From assembly GCA_025765595.1 (NCBI GenBank), contig JAIVFH010000059.1, forward strand, positions 62,001-126,000: a stretch of 64,000 nucleotides of DNA, in the 5' to 3' direction. The stretch comes from Obelidium mucronatum (lineage: Eukaryota; Chytridiomycota; Chytridiomycetes; Chytridiales; Chytriomycetaceae). The notes beneath the pieces are model-generated. The model was not told the origin of the DNA. It ran no database searches and saw nothing but the letters and a program-made list of their open reading frames with translations. Made by a program: the position numbers and the translations under genes. Positions 50,221 to 61,000 of this stretch are shown here, piece after piece (the first letter of the stretch is position 1; every line of letters begins with the position of its first letter).

Positions 50221-52936
50221 TTATAAAGAATACGATTCCAATTCATCAATGATCCGATGACGTTGTTCAATTAGTGCTTGTACGAATGGATTCTTGTTTC
50301 CAGTCTGAGCAGTGCATTGAAGGATTGTTGCATTCAAATTGTTCAGCTCCTCCTGTTTCGCTGCCACTATACGCGTTATTGAAGTTCTATGATCTTGATT
50401 CTGTTGAAGGTGAGGACTGTGTTCAAGAAGTTGATGGGTTGAAAGTGCCGCCGCCTGTTCCATCGACAGAATCATCGTCTTTGAACCAGAACTCTTTCGG
50501 CGGCGGATTCTCGCCATGCCTGCAATTTCAATCTGCTCTTGAACTATTTCCCCAGTTTTGCTGCCCATAATTTCCACAATGTCTTCAGTAGTATTGTCAA
50601 CACGCGATTCTCCAAGTGTCAAAGTTTTGGGGTCCCACAGCACGTGCTTCTTCAGCACCCCACTTCGAATGGAACTCTTTCGGTCTAGCGATGATCTTTT
50701 CGCAATGTCTGCTGAATCTGCTGCTACTGTGGCTCCATCTGTGAAAGTGTCCATCTGAACGGCTCCGTTCACATGCTCTATTTCAGTCCCAAAAGACACG
50801 GATTCCCTGAACTTGCGAGACGGAGAACTGGCTAAAGATGCTCTCGTTGATGTTGATTTTCTGTCACGCGATAGACCATCCCTGAGAACGTCAGAGTTGT
50901 GTACATCATCCGAGGGACTTGCTTCTTCAAATACTTGGACAGATTTCCGTCGTTCTACCTCAGAAATTCTAAATTCACTGGACCCTCGGTCGTCTGACTC
51001 TTGAGCAATATTGGAAATGTCCTCCGTATCACCGTCATCTCCATCTTCATGTTCCATGAAGGTAGATATTCCCAATGCAGCTCCACCCATTTCATTATCA
51101 CGATACCCAGGTTCTACACCAATCATTTTTTTAATTGGTGCCAAGACGAGACGTTTAAATCCAGGGCGCTTGATTTCTGTGTTGAATTGCGTGCATTCGT
51201 GGAAAGTTGGCTCAGCAAACCCAAATGAATCTGGAAGAATGCTGTCGCCGCTGAGACCACTTAGCCACCACCAAGAGTACGGTGTGCAACTCATGTATTC
51301 AACACCCAATCTGTCGAGCGCGTTTTTCGTCGCCGTTTTTTTCGGTGCTGCCTTTTGTTGAGTACTTGTCAACGCTGATGTTGACGAATCGGCATGAGTG
51401 TATGATCTGGCTCTGTTTGTGTTGAATTTTAAGCTTTTTTGTGCCATGTATGTATATAATGCTACTATATGCTTACCTTGCGATTGACGCGACAGGCGGA
51501 CGGGAGCTGCTACTGTCTGGCTGGTTGCTGAAATTCGATGAATGGTCACTGAAAATATTTAGGTTGCTTCTTGAATCCATTAATACACGTGCAGTAACTG
51601 ATGGACGAGATGATGATTGGTTGTGGTAATTATCAGACTCTAGATACAGTGGGTGAGGAAAGTCTTTGATTGATTTTGTTGACTGAAACTGATGTTGAAG
51701 TGGTGATAATTTGGAAAGAATTGAGTCTACATCCACCCCGATTTTTTGCTTCTTTGTTGGAGATGTTGCGTGTTTTTGACTTTGAAGGGAGAATCTTTTG
51801 GCAAGTGGGGCGTGACTGAATGGACTTCCAACAGAATTTCTCACTGTTGTTATTGAGTCCCGATACTTATGGTGGAAATTTGATGACTCCCGTCCAGGAA
51901 GAGGTGGTTTCGAAAACGATGGATTGCGGGTTTCTAATTCAGCAGGAGCACCATCGTACGCTTCGTCTTCTCCTTCTTCATCAGGAATACTTGACAAACT
52001 CATGCTTCCTAAAGTAGATTGGGATTCGTAGATACCATCCAGCATTTTATCCAAACTGGACCGATGCGGGCGATTTTTTTCCTTGACAAAGAATGCAAAG
52101 TTGCTTTGCTCGTTGTGGTGATTTTTGATGGGAGATGCTTTGACATCTACAGGAACCAGTTCTTCGTCTTCAGTCGCCGTGTGTGTCTTTTTGATAATGA
52201 TACCAGCATCAATTGCTTCCCTCCGTCTGAAAGCTGCTGCGGTCACGGGCGCAGCCACTTTTGATGGGTCACGTTTGGTCCATTCTTCAACTCCCTTCAA
52301 GAACTTTCCAAACGCAGCTCTCACTTTTCCCTTGTTTTTTGATTCCAAATTTTTCTCAACCAATGTGGTGTTGCTATTGCCAATTTGATCGGTGAAGGGG
52401 TCTTCATCTGAGTCATCCCGATAGTCTTCTTCAGCAAGAACCCCCATAACAGAGACTGCACCACCAGCGCCACCAGCACCTCCGAGAAATATACTGCTGC
52501 TAGAGCTGCTGCTTCGGCTGTGTTGTAGCTCCCCATGTGAATCCGCGTTAGCCTTCTTAATTTTCAAGACGCGTTTAAACGTGTCAGTTAAAGCATAAAT
52601 AATCTCTTTGGAAGATCTAGTCGTACTCGTGCTTGTGATACTACCGTGGATGCTGCTCGCGCTGCTTCGTGTTTGAGATGCCTTTTTGGGTTTGAATAAA
52701 CAGGTTGTTGTTGTTGATATTGTAGTTGTTGTTGATGTACAATATGGCGCGTGTATAATATTTTGGCTGGTCGGTGGCAGAGATGTCGAGGAGGCCGTTT
52801 TGCTGAAGTGGTTGGGCTGTGGCATTATTTTTCCGACAGTGACTCTTATCTTTAATAAAAAAGTACAGCACATATAGGCAGATATGCATACGGGCAAAAC
52901 AGCAAACAAAATTAATAAAGAATATTGTAATTTCAC
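50221..52936 (-). CDS. Large unrecognised protein with N-terminal signal anchor
   Basis: Two main exons (51479-52936 and 50221-51413) give about 885 aa. Residues 1-30 are a hydrophobic segment (SLLILFAVLPVCISAYMCC) with basic residues after it, so a signal anchor or one membrane span is likely. The rest is mostly Ser/Thr-rich and disordered, with basic and acidic patches. A more ordered stretch near 51150-51330 has CTPYSWWWLSGLSGDSILPD and FKRLVLAPIKKMIGVEPGYRD. The C-terminus is helical (IVAAKQEELNNLNATILQ, then ALIEQRHRIIDELESYSL). No family recognised. Intron 51414-51478 has normal splice sites, and an Arg codon spans it. Confidence 0.7.
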
Positions 52937-53095
52937 TACAACACAATACTTGAGGAAAATTCTCTTTCTCGGGTCATTTTCATACCATTTTTCTTTTTAA
53001 ACTTTTTTTTCTTTTTTTATCAACGAAGAAAAAGAAGAGTTGAAAGGTGAGCAATCAAACGTTTCCCTTGTCTTGGGTGGAAGAGTTGCGTGTTA

Positions 53096-53167
53096 GTCAA
53101 AGAAGATGCGTGCGGTTTTACCTTACATCTCTCCTGAAAATCCATGAGTTACAATAACCGCTGAGGC
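53096..53167 (+). ncRNA. Intronic 72-nt element, copy 1 (box C/D snoRNA-like)
   Basis: Runs from GTCAAAG to CTGAGGC. It has a D box CTGA at 53161-53164 flanked by a short terminal pairing (GUC with GGC), an internal CTGA (D'-like) and an ATGAGTT (C'-like). The box C position reads AAGATGC, which keeps the central GATG but is not canonical RTGATGA. Copies 2 and 3 are almost identical. Confidence 0.5.
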
Positions 53168-53339
53168 TAAAACCAACTCCGTTAATGTGCCCTTGATACA
53201 TATTTCTGCTCTATCCACTTCTATTCTAACCTCTCTTTCCTTTTTCAGAACAATGTTGATTAAGTCGGTTCCCTGAACGCTGTGTCTTCTACCACTTGCC
53301 AAGGTATGTCTCTTCCCCTACCATATTGAAAGCATTGCG

Positions 53340-53411
53340 GTCAAAGAAGATGCGTGCGGTTTTACCTTACATCTCTCCTGAAAATCCATGAGTTACAATA
53401 ACCGCTGAGGC
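53340..53411 (+). ncRNA. Intronic 72-nt element, copy 2
   Basis: Identical to copy 1 over 72 nt, in the next intron, starting exactly 244 nt later. The flanking intron sequence is not similar, so the conserved part is sharply limited to the element. Confidence 0.5.
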
Positions 53412-53583
53412 CAACTATTCCATACATTCTCCAATCTGTGATTCCTGCCAACACAACTCACTAATTCTATGCTAGTTCCGTCCCCCCTCTTTTAAGGATA
53501 TCTTCCGTATTGGCCATCGAAACCGACTTTCTTGAATGGTTTGTGTCCGACTTCCTGTTTTTATGATTTTTTCTGCATCTGAG

Positions 53584-53655
53584 GTCAAAGAAGATGCGTG
53601 CGGTTTTACCTTACATCTATCCTGAAAATCCATGAATTACAATAACCGCTGAGGC
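53584..53655 (+). ncRNA. Intronic 72-nt element, copy 3
   Basis: Two substitutions from copies 1 and 2 (C to A in ACATCTCTCC, G to A in ATGAGTT), again 244 nt after the previous copy and again in its own intron. D and D' boxes are kept. Confidence 0.5.
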
Positions 53656-53819
53656 CTTGATATCCCCACCCCCTCCTTTTATGTGCCACTCGTTGCCAAT
53701 GAGATCTAACATTGACGCTCTAGAATATTCGGATACGGTCGAAGGATAAAGGGAATAACTGTCCAGAGAGACTGATGGTAAATACAGACCCTTCTCTCTT
53801 GCCCCCCCTTCCCTACCAA

Positions 53820-53907
53820 TGCGACATTGATGTTCCAACCATGCTAATCCTGAAGATCCTTCCTTGTGGAAGGAGATCTGTAGTAAACAATATTATATCT
53901 GAGTTTT
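53820..53907 (+). ncRNA. Intronic snoRNA-like element 4
   Basis: Unrelated in sequence to copies 1-3, but similar in layout: TTGATGT (C-like, 53827-53833), CTGA inside AATCCTGAAG, a strong hairpin TTCCTTGTGGAAGG, and CTGA at 53899-53902. It starts about 240 nt after copy 3. Confidence 0.4.
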
Positions 53908-54075
53908 TCCTCCTCATCTCTCTCATCCTCTGTTCTGACTATACACCCATTCTTACTCTTTTTCTTCTTTAGAATCTTCAATGACTTTTGTTTCTGACAA
54001 CAATATTGCAAGCATTCGTCACATTACTTGTAAGCGTTCCCTCCTCAAACCTCTTCTGTCAGTCCCATACTGCCT

Positions 54076-54172
54076 GCATATGATGAAACTCATTTCCTTT
54101 GGCTGTCTCATTGTCATGTATAACATGGCAACCTGATGATAAAGGATATTTCGCTAAAAATTATCTGATGTA
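54076..54172 (+). ncRNA. Box C/D snoRNA candidate in intron 5
   Basis: Best of the five. Exact C box ATGATGA at 54080-54086, D box CTGA at 54165-54168, and internal CTGA overlapping TGATGAT (D'/C' at 54133-54140). The bases outside C and D (GCA and TGT) can pair as a short terminal stem. Length about 90 nt is typical. The rRNA target is not assigned. Confidence 0.6.
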
Positions 54173-54281
54173 CTCTTGTCTCTTCCTCACTCCCATTCTT
54201 TCGTATGTGCTGTTGTTAATGATTACTTCTTAAACAGTATTGTCATTGATCGTGCTTCATTCTTGACTATAAATAACTTCC

Positions 54282-54287
54282 AATAAA
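54282..54287 (+). promoter_or_regulatory. Candidate poly(A) signal of the host gene
   Basis: AATAAA about 45 bases into the last exon of the candidate host gene. Confidence 0.4.
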
Positions 54288-54503
54288 ACATCAACTATGT
54301 CATGAATATTATTGTTGAATTGAATAATGACTTAAAAAACAATCCTTATACATGATAGTTATTAGTTCATGGAAACCCATAAAGTAAAATATTTTAAAAA
54401 ACGTTTATTGCGAAGTTACATATTATAATCAGGTCACTGTGGAGCCCTGCATAAAAAAAAGTTGTCAATTCCTGCATGATTGATACATGGCTCCTTCTCC
54501 CCC

Positions 54504-54880
54504 TCACCAGGTAGGAAAGCAATCCTTAATAGTCTTTCCAGCATGCTTGCTTTCAATGTGTTCGTTCAGAGCTTTCTCACGGATCGTCAAGAGAAACGTT
54601 TGACGGCAAATCCCACATTGAACATTCTTTGCGTTTTCGTTCTAAAGAATTTGTTGTATGGGATCCCAAAGCGGGTACATTCAATTCGATTTTGCTGTTC
54701 CTTTGATCCATCCCTCCCCGCCAAATGCAGCTCTTACTTACCACTTTAAGTTGTGATTTGGCTTCAGCACCAGCGTTCTTTTCTGTAGGTTGTTGACAAC
54801 AGTGAGTCACAACCGTTTTTTTTTCGTACTGCCGCTCACTCTCCCCCTCCAGTTTACAAACCCTTTCTGGCTCTTGCCAT
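54504..54880 (-). CDS. Small zinc-finger protein (ZNF706/At2g23090-like), about 65 aa
   Basis: Three exons: 54862-54880, 54742-54782 and 54504-54641, all with GT-AG introns and matching phase. The N-terminus is basic (MARARKEKNAGAEAK). The finger is QCGICRQTFLLTIREKALNEH followed by IESKH, a C-x2-C...H-x4-H arrangement, and the end is DCFPTW. This matches the small 4F5/zf-met2-type proteins (SERF-like N-terminus plus one C2H2 finger, ending in Cys-Phe-Pro). Function in that family is poorly known. No single ORF shows it; it appears only after splicing. Confidence 0.75.
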
Positions 54881-55105
54881 GGCACTCTTTTGCGCCTGTG
54901 AAAAGAAAGTGCAGACATGTGCAGTTAGGACCAAGTCAGTAGCTTCGTTTTCAAGCAAGTATGGAGACTTACATTTCCACCACCCATTTTCAGATTTAAG
55001 TAGAAAAAGAAAACAAGAAAAAAAAATGAAAATCAATATACATTTATTCGTTCTTCAATAATAAATAAGTACACTTTTTTTTTGAATAATAACAAGACAC
55101 ACTAC

Positions 55106-56573
55106 TCAAGTATGTGTTTTCCTGTTCTTTTTCGCAACGCCGATCATGCTGTACCAAGCCCCGCCAATCAAAGTCAGCAAAATCCCTATTTAAAACAATT
55201 AAACGAACGGAAAAAAAATATTATCCCTTTGTGATACATACCAAATCCATTTACAAGACCCACAATGTCCCCAAATATCCACACACTCAATCCCAAAGTC
55301 ATTGCCTGCTTCACATTCCCCGCAACAGCAATACTCAACGCCCCCACCTTCTTATTCGCGCTAAAACTAACGTAATTCAAGAAAAACGCCATCATCCCAT
55401 TCACAACAACCGCAACCACAAGCCACGTAGGATTCAACCAAACCAAAGTCTTTCCCCCAGCCGCCTGCTCTTGTCCCGCAACAACAACCAACTTCCTCAA
55501 CAAACCCCAACACGCATCCAACTCCCCAGTCGCCCAAGCGATCGCAAAACACTGACAAAACGACAACCCAGACATCCTCCACAAGAGCTCAATCGGATGA
55601 AACTTTAACCCATTCCCAACCAACAACGTGTTTGTACTGATCCCTTTCAACGCCGACAACACCGTCCCCAAGAACGTGACCAAGAACCCAACTAGAGTGC
55701 TCTTGTAACTCCCAAACGTGGCCAACCCGACCCCGAAAATCACTATACACAGCGACGCGGTCACGTTGGCTTCAACGCCGTCTTTCCATTTCGAAAGGAG
55801 AAGCCATTCGAGGAAGATGGTGACGGCTGGGTTTGTGCTGCGGATAATCTGGTGGAATGGGATGCTCACCATCCCGAGGCTAATGTTCGAGACGGCAATG
55901 TTGACGGTGTAGAGGATCGAGAATACGAGGACTATTAGCTTTTCTTTGGAGGATGTGAGTGGGACGCGGTGTTGTGTTGGCAGAATCGTGTCGAAATTGT
56001 TGATGAGGAGGACGCAGCCAGCGTACGTGAGGAGAGAGTGGATTGCGGTGAGGAGCCATGGGAATTTGAATTGAAAGAATTTGAGGATTACTTTGTTGTC
56101 TGTGTTGTTTTTTGTGTGATAAGGGGTTACCGGGGGGTAATTTAGTCTGCTGAAACTAGTAGGGTTTGGATCCAGGTCTACTCACAGAGTGTAATTCCAA
56201 GGTTAAGCAAAAAGTACATTGCAACTAGAAAAGCCGGTGATTCAGGCCAGTTGGTCGCTTGCCTTGATAACCACCGCAGGGTCACAGATAGCATTATACT
56301 GCCAGACGAAAACAATGATGAGGTATCAGTTGACGATGATGATGTCGTCGTCGGGAACGGGAGCTCTTTCTTCGAAGACAGAGAAGAATTGACCAAAGAG
56401 GCGTTTATGCTGTTGGAATTAGCAGCGAGGTTTCTTGGCGACATTGGGTTTGCATGTGGTTGAAGAGGACTTTGAAGAGATGGCCGCTCGACATCTATCG
56501 ACATTGACCGCCGCGGCTTGAGCGTGTGTTCCTCCAGAAGTGACACTGCGCTGTCGTTCTGATTGTGAAACAT
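55106..56573 (-). CDS. Triose-phosphate-translocator/nucleotide-sugar-transporter family protein
   Basis: Multi-span membrane protein of the TPT/EamA superfamily, probably Golgi or ER. The first exon (MFHNQNDSAVSLLEEHTLKP) gives a long disordered Ser-rich cytosolic head, then WPESPAFLVAMYFLLNLGITL starts span 1. Later segments include SIPFHQIIRSTNPAVTIF, the TPT signature region, VIFGVGLATFG, LNYVSFSANKKVGALSIAVAGNVKQ and VSVWIFGD-like helices. The last exon has GILLTLIGGAWYSMIG and a basic end (KKNRKTHT). About ten spans are expected. The substrate cannot be told; fungal relatives carry GDP-mannose or UDP-sugars, or are orphan. Confidence 0.85.
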
Positions 56574-56692
56574 CCACTTTGTGGGTTAACAATAAAGGTA
56601 TTGATTGAAAAAAAAAGCACGAGAAAAAGAGTACAAACAATAACTTTGGACCAGGGGGAATGAACGCACAGTGTTTTTATATTTAATTTTTT

Positions 56693-59093
56693 TTAATTTC
56701 TCTGGTAAATTCTATCCACTCTATCCAGTAAATCCCGCACCCTCCCTTCCAGCGCATTAAAATTATTCTCTACCAACACAGAATTCGCTCGAAGTCCTTC
56801 CTCCACTCCCCGCACAAGCCCCTCAACCCCACGAACAGAATCCACAGTTTTGATCTGCTCCGAGACAATAGTGTTTAATCGCTCACTCAACAAATTGGCT
56901 TGCTCGTGGACTCCACGCAGCCCATGCAATCGATACACTAGATACGGCAATGATGAAATCAACCCATCCAAACCATGCACTCGATTATACAAATGATGCA
57001 CCCGTTTTTCCGTATCCGTTTCTCGTGTTTGTTTCTTTAAATCAGACAGCATTGTTTCTTGCGCTGCAATACTACTCATTTGAGACATTCGGACGCTACT
57101 TCGTTTTGATCCAGCAGTTTCTGCTGCGGCTGCCGCGGATACTGATGCTACCGGCCCGCTGCTCATCTGCGGCGGTGGCCTTTTCGAATCATTTGCGGAT
57201 ATACTGTTGCTGCTCCCATCTTCCTCCTCCTCCCCATCCTCATCCTCCCCGTCGCGGCCTCCTTGATACCGACCATCCTCTCTCAGATTCCTTGACGACT
57301 CTACCTCCTTGACAACATGAGGCCCACCGCCTTTCGAATCAGCAGCAGCAGCCGCCGCCGCCGCAGCCGCAGCAGCAGCAGCAACAGCAGCACCCCCAAA
57401 CAAAAACACATTATTCATCATTTCAATCTGCCCCAACTGCACCTTCTTGACATCAATCAACTTCTTCATATCCACACACACAGTCCCAACCTCTCCAATC
57501 ATTTCCTTCATGACATGGACATCGCTCACAATCCCCAGTTGGTGATCTAACCGGTCCAAGGCGCCCAGAATCGAGGTGGTCTCGCCGCCGCCGTCTCCCT
57601 TGTTTTGGAGCACTTTTTGAACTGTTGGCGTGGGTGTGGCTGTGTCGTGCAGCTTTAGGTAATGGATTCCAAGGCGTTGTTCGAGGTGCGCGAGGCGGTG
57701 TTCGAGAGCATGGGTTTGGGTTACAAAGGGGAGAACTGTGGACGGTGGGATGCAGGTGAGTTGGTATTGGATGGCGGTGGATGAGTCGGGAAGGGGTGGG
57801 AGATTGTTTCTGGGGATCCACGATGAGGATGGGGATGTGGTTGTGGGTGGGGAGGTCGGCGACTGATATTGTCTTAGTGGGGTGGCGGGTGGGGAAGTGG
57901 GAGACATTGGTATCTTCATGGGAGTGGATGGAGGTCGTGGAGATGTCATTTGGAGGACTTGTGTGGGGATTTGTTGCTGTTGGTATTCTAGTTCCATTCG
58001 AGTGTGCTGGTATTGTTCGTATTCGGTTGGACTCATGATTGCGTCTGCGAGGGTTTCGAGGTTCTGCGAGAGCGACGGGGCTAAAGCCAGGTGTTCTTTG
58101 AATGAGTCATCGAAAAACGGGGGGGTATTATTATTGTCGTTTGTAGATTGCTTGTACATGAGCGACGCGACGGGTGAGATGGCTTTCATTTTGGCAATGG
58201 CTACTTCCAATTTCGCTTTTAATTCCATTACGCCCTCCAGAATTTCGGCATTTGTGACCACCTTCCGTGGTGGTTTTTGGGGAGCCACCTGTTTTGGTTT
58301 TGGTTTGTGTTGGGTTGATTCCACCAAAAACAAAAAACACGCACATCTTTCAGTTCGTCCTTGTTGTCTTCTTCTTCGTCGTCGCTGGAGTCCATGTGCA
58401 GCCAGGCGTCCATTGCGCGTTCGCGTTTCCGTTGTTCTTCGGCGCGCGCGGCTTCTTCGGCGGCGATGCGTTTCGCTTCTTCGACGGCGTCGTCCTTCTT
58501 TTTGAGCGCCGCAACGACTTCTTCGAGCGCGCGTGCTGTTTCGTTGTTCAGCCAATCAAATCGCAGCATTCAGAGTCACCTTCGCTCACAAGCCGCGCAA
58601 GCCGCGCCAGCCGCCCGTCGGCGTCGCCGGCGCCAAAGAAGGCGGCGGCAGGCGCCAGGCGGTCAGCGCTGTTGTCCTCGGCGGCGGCCTCGTCGGCGTC
58701 GGCGTCCCTGTCTCTGTCCCTGTCTCTGTCTCTGTCTCTGTCTCTGTCTCTGTCGACGGCGCCCAGCACGCCGCCGCCGCCGCCGCCGCGCCGGCCGCCG
58801 ACGAGCACCAGCGGCCGCGGAATGTCGCGGATGCGCCCGCTGAAGTCGCCGCCGCCGCCGCCGCCGCCCGCGCGCGTGTCGACCGCCGCCGCGTTGAGCG
58901 CCACCGCCGAGTGCACCACGAGCACGCGGTCCGGCAGCGGCGGCGCCACGCGCTTGCCGCCTTCCAAAGCGCTGCTTCCGCTTCCGGTTCCGCTTCCGGT
59001 TCCGCTTCCGCCGACGACGCTCTCGAACGTGTCTGGCTGCGAGGCGTCAATGTCGAGCGGCTTGCCAACTCGGCGTAGCTTGCTGGACATCAT
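56693..59093 (-). CDS. Dynactin subunit 2 (dynamitin)
   Basis: p50 subunit of the dynactin shoulder, which helps dynein carry cargo. The N-terminus has MMSSKLRRVGKPLDIDASQP with DTFES, then DFSGRIRDI. The coding sequence has an (Asp-Arg)n tract near 58706-58757. A 43-bp intron (about 58533-58575) joins ...RLVSEG to RALEEVVAALKKKDDAVEE. After EILEGVMELKAKLEVAIAKM comes a long region with LEHRLAHLEQRLG, the conserved dynamitin motif, then coiled coil to RVRDLLDRVDRIYQRN. Ala and Pro/Ser-rich linkers make it longer than animal p50. The first exon is extremely GC-rich compared with its neighbours. Confidence 0.75.
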
Positions 59094-59137
59094 TTTGGTG
59101 GATTGGGATTAATTTAAAATTATTAATCAATAAGTTT

Positions 59138-60154
59138 TTATAAGTTGCTCTTGACCAAACTACCGCCCTTCAACGACTTCAACACAAACTCCCGCTTGGC
59201 TGGCGGCGCCTTTGCTTGAGAGTAAATATCTTCAGGGATAAAAAAGTCGGGAACGAGCTCAGCGTCGGGGCAGGTTGGATCAAGCTTGTACGCGTCAAAG
59301 TTATTGACTCCTTGCTGCCGCAAGATGGCTTCGTCAATACAGAAATTACCAGTGTAGACACGAGCATCCTGGCAAAGAATCACTACCGCTGCATCCGCCA
59401 TAATATCTGTGCTTCTGTACTTGATTGTTTTCTGTGATTCGTCTTGACCCCACGAAAAAAAAAGAACATATCAACACAACAAACAACAACAAAAACAACC
59501 AAAAAAAAAAAAAAGCAATAATCAAATATTTACCAAGAATAACAGTCATGGCTGCGGTATCAATCGCCGTCAACGGCCACAACGCATTCACCCCAATCCC
59601 ATACTGCTTAAACTCCCCACTCAACCCAAGCGTACACAAACTCATTGCATACTTGGCCATTGAATACGCCGTATGATTCTCAAACCAAAATGGTCTCACA
59701 TCAAGCGGTGGACTCAACGTCAATACATGCGGGTTTCGTCCCTTTTTCGCACTCTCGCGCAAATACGGAAGACACGCAAGCGTGCACAAGTACGTTCCAC
59801 GTCCATTGATTTGATTCATTAAATCAAACTTTTTCATTGGTGTCTCTGTCATGGGTGTCATTGAGATTGCACTTGCATTATTGATGAGAATATCGATTCC
59901 ACCAAATCTTTTTTTTTTTTTTTTTAAAAAAAAAAATATTGTGATGAGTTTTAAATTATGTACAAAGAAGAAGAAGAAAAAAACAATATCTATATATATC
60001 TCAACTCTTTCACGGTTTGCGCCACAGCTGCATTCACTTGATCTTCAAACCGAATATCACAGACAATTGGAAGCCCCTTCCCACCCGCCGCGTCAATCGC
60101 TTTGGCTGACGTGTAGATTGTTCCAGGAAGCTTTTTTTTTTTTGTGATGTGAGA

Positions 60155-60195
<41 letters not shown>

Positions 60196-60599
60196 AAAAA
60201 AAAGAAAGGAAAAGAACAGAAAAAGACGCGTCTCGGAAACACAATAAAAAAAAATAAACCCAAACCTTTGGATGCGGTTCAGCAGTCTTTGCAGCGATAG
60301 CAACGTTGGCACCAAATTTTGCAAGCTTTAAACCAATTTCTAATCCGATTCCTCGCGAACCTCCTTTTTTTATTTTATATCCGGTTGTATTTGTATAAGG
60401 TTTTTTTTTGTTAGATGGTATATACGGTTTTTTTGTGGGCACAGCAGCAGCAGCATCGCGTGTGTTTGCGTGTGTGTCAAGTTAGAGGAATACCCCAACA
60501 AAGAGCCCCCCCCGTCCCCCACCCCCAGTTCGAACCTGAGATAAACACAGTCTTTCCTTTAAAGTCAAACTGCGGCTGTAAATTGTTGCTGTTGCTCAT
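59138..60599 (-). CDS. HSDL2-like short-chain dehydrogenase
   Basis: NAD(P)-dependent SDR. Exon 1 (to 60599) encodes MSNSNNLQPQFDFKGKTVFI and the start of the Gly motif; splicing adds GSRGIGLEIGLKLAKFGANV. Then AAKTAEPHPKLPGTIYT, typical of HSDL2, GGIDILINNASAIS, and the catalytic YSMAK (Tyr-x3-Lys). DIMADAAVVILCQDARVYTG and FIPEDIY follow. No SCP2 domain is attached, unlike animal HSDL2. It ends KSNL, which fits a peroxisomal PTS1-like tripeptide (SNL). Introns carry a 36-base C run plus A run on the plus strand (60149-60202) and other low-complexity tracts. Substrate unknown; likely fatty-acid related. Confidence 0.82.
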
Positions 60600-61000
60600 T
60601 TTGAGTAAAGGAGTGAAAGTCGAGGGTGGCGTTCTGTTCAAATAATATTACAAAAAAAAAACATAAAAAACATAAAAAAAAAAAATCCATATGAAAACAC
60701 AAAAAAATAAAATAAAACAAAATAATTGAAAACAGTCTACTTTTTTTTTAATAGAGTATAATAAAGTAATAGAATAAAACGACAGTTCTCTCTCTCTCTC
60801 TCTCTCTCTCAAAAAATGGCCCGCCAATTATAGAAAAAAACCACAACCCACCCAAAACTCCAAAAAAAAAAAAAGAATTAAAAAGAAGAAGAACAAGAAC
60901 AAGAAGAACAAGAAACCAAAAAAAAAGCGTACAACCCCCTCCCCGATTATTCCTCTTCTTGTTCAGAAAACCCTCCCCATCCTTTTTTTTTTTTTAACTT
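60600..61000. other. Low-complexity spacer
   Basis: A-rich sequence with a (CT)n tract at 60787-60810 and GAA/GAAC repeats near 60885-60915. It separates the divergently placed dehydrogenase promoter from the LPMO 3' end. No gene is seen. Confidence 0.5.

Larger units (their letters stand above)
53000..54330 (+). ncRNA. Candidate spliced non-coding snoRNA host gene
   Basis: Splice sites define short exons: end of exon 1 at 53046 (donor GTGAGC), then 53249-53303, about 53476-53538, 53724-53777, 53973-54029, and a last exon from 54238 with AATAAA at 54282. Introns of 172-208 bp have good donors (GTATGT, GTTTGT, GTAAAT, GTAAGC) and branch-like CTAAC/CTAAT/TTAAT motifs before the acceptor. Exons of about 55 bp have no shared open frame. 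Each intron carries one snoRNA-like element (listed separately). This exon/intron plan matches vertebrate and fungal multi-snoRNA host genes. Exon 3 may instead begin at 53497. The gene diverges from the signal-anchor protein gene. Expression is not shown. Confidence 0.6.

Noticed and set aside
53096..53655. Regularly spaced identical repeats that could suggest a CRISPR-like array
   Set aside because: The repeats are 72 nt with 172-nt spacers, in eukaryotic DNA, and each lies inside a spliced intron; only three copies and no cas genes.
58267..59112. Plus-strand ORF of 281 aa, Ser/Arg/Pro-rich
   Set aside because: Antisense of the GC-rich dynamitin exon 1 and exon 2; no domain and the minus frame has conserved dynamitin features.
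60500..60545. GGTTCGAAC, which looks like a tRNA T-arm on the minus strand
   Set aside because: It is the splice donor region of the HSDL2-like gene (ATCTCAG then GTTCGAAC); no A box or cloverleaf around it.
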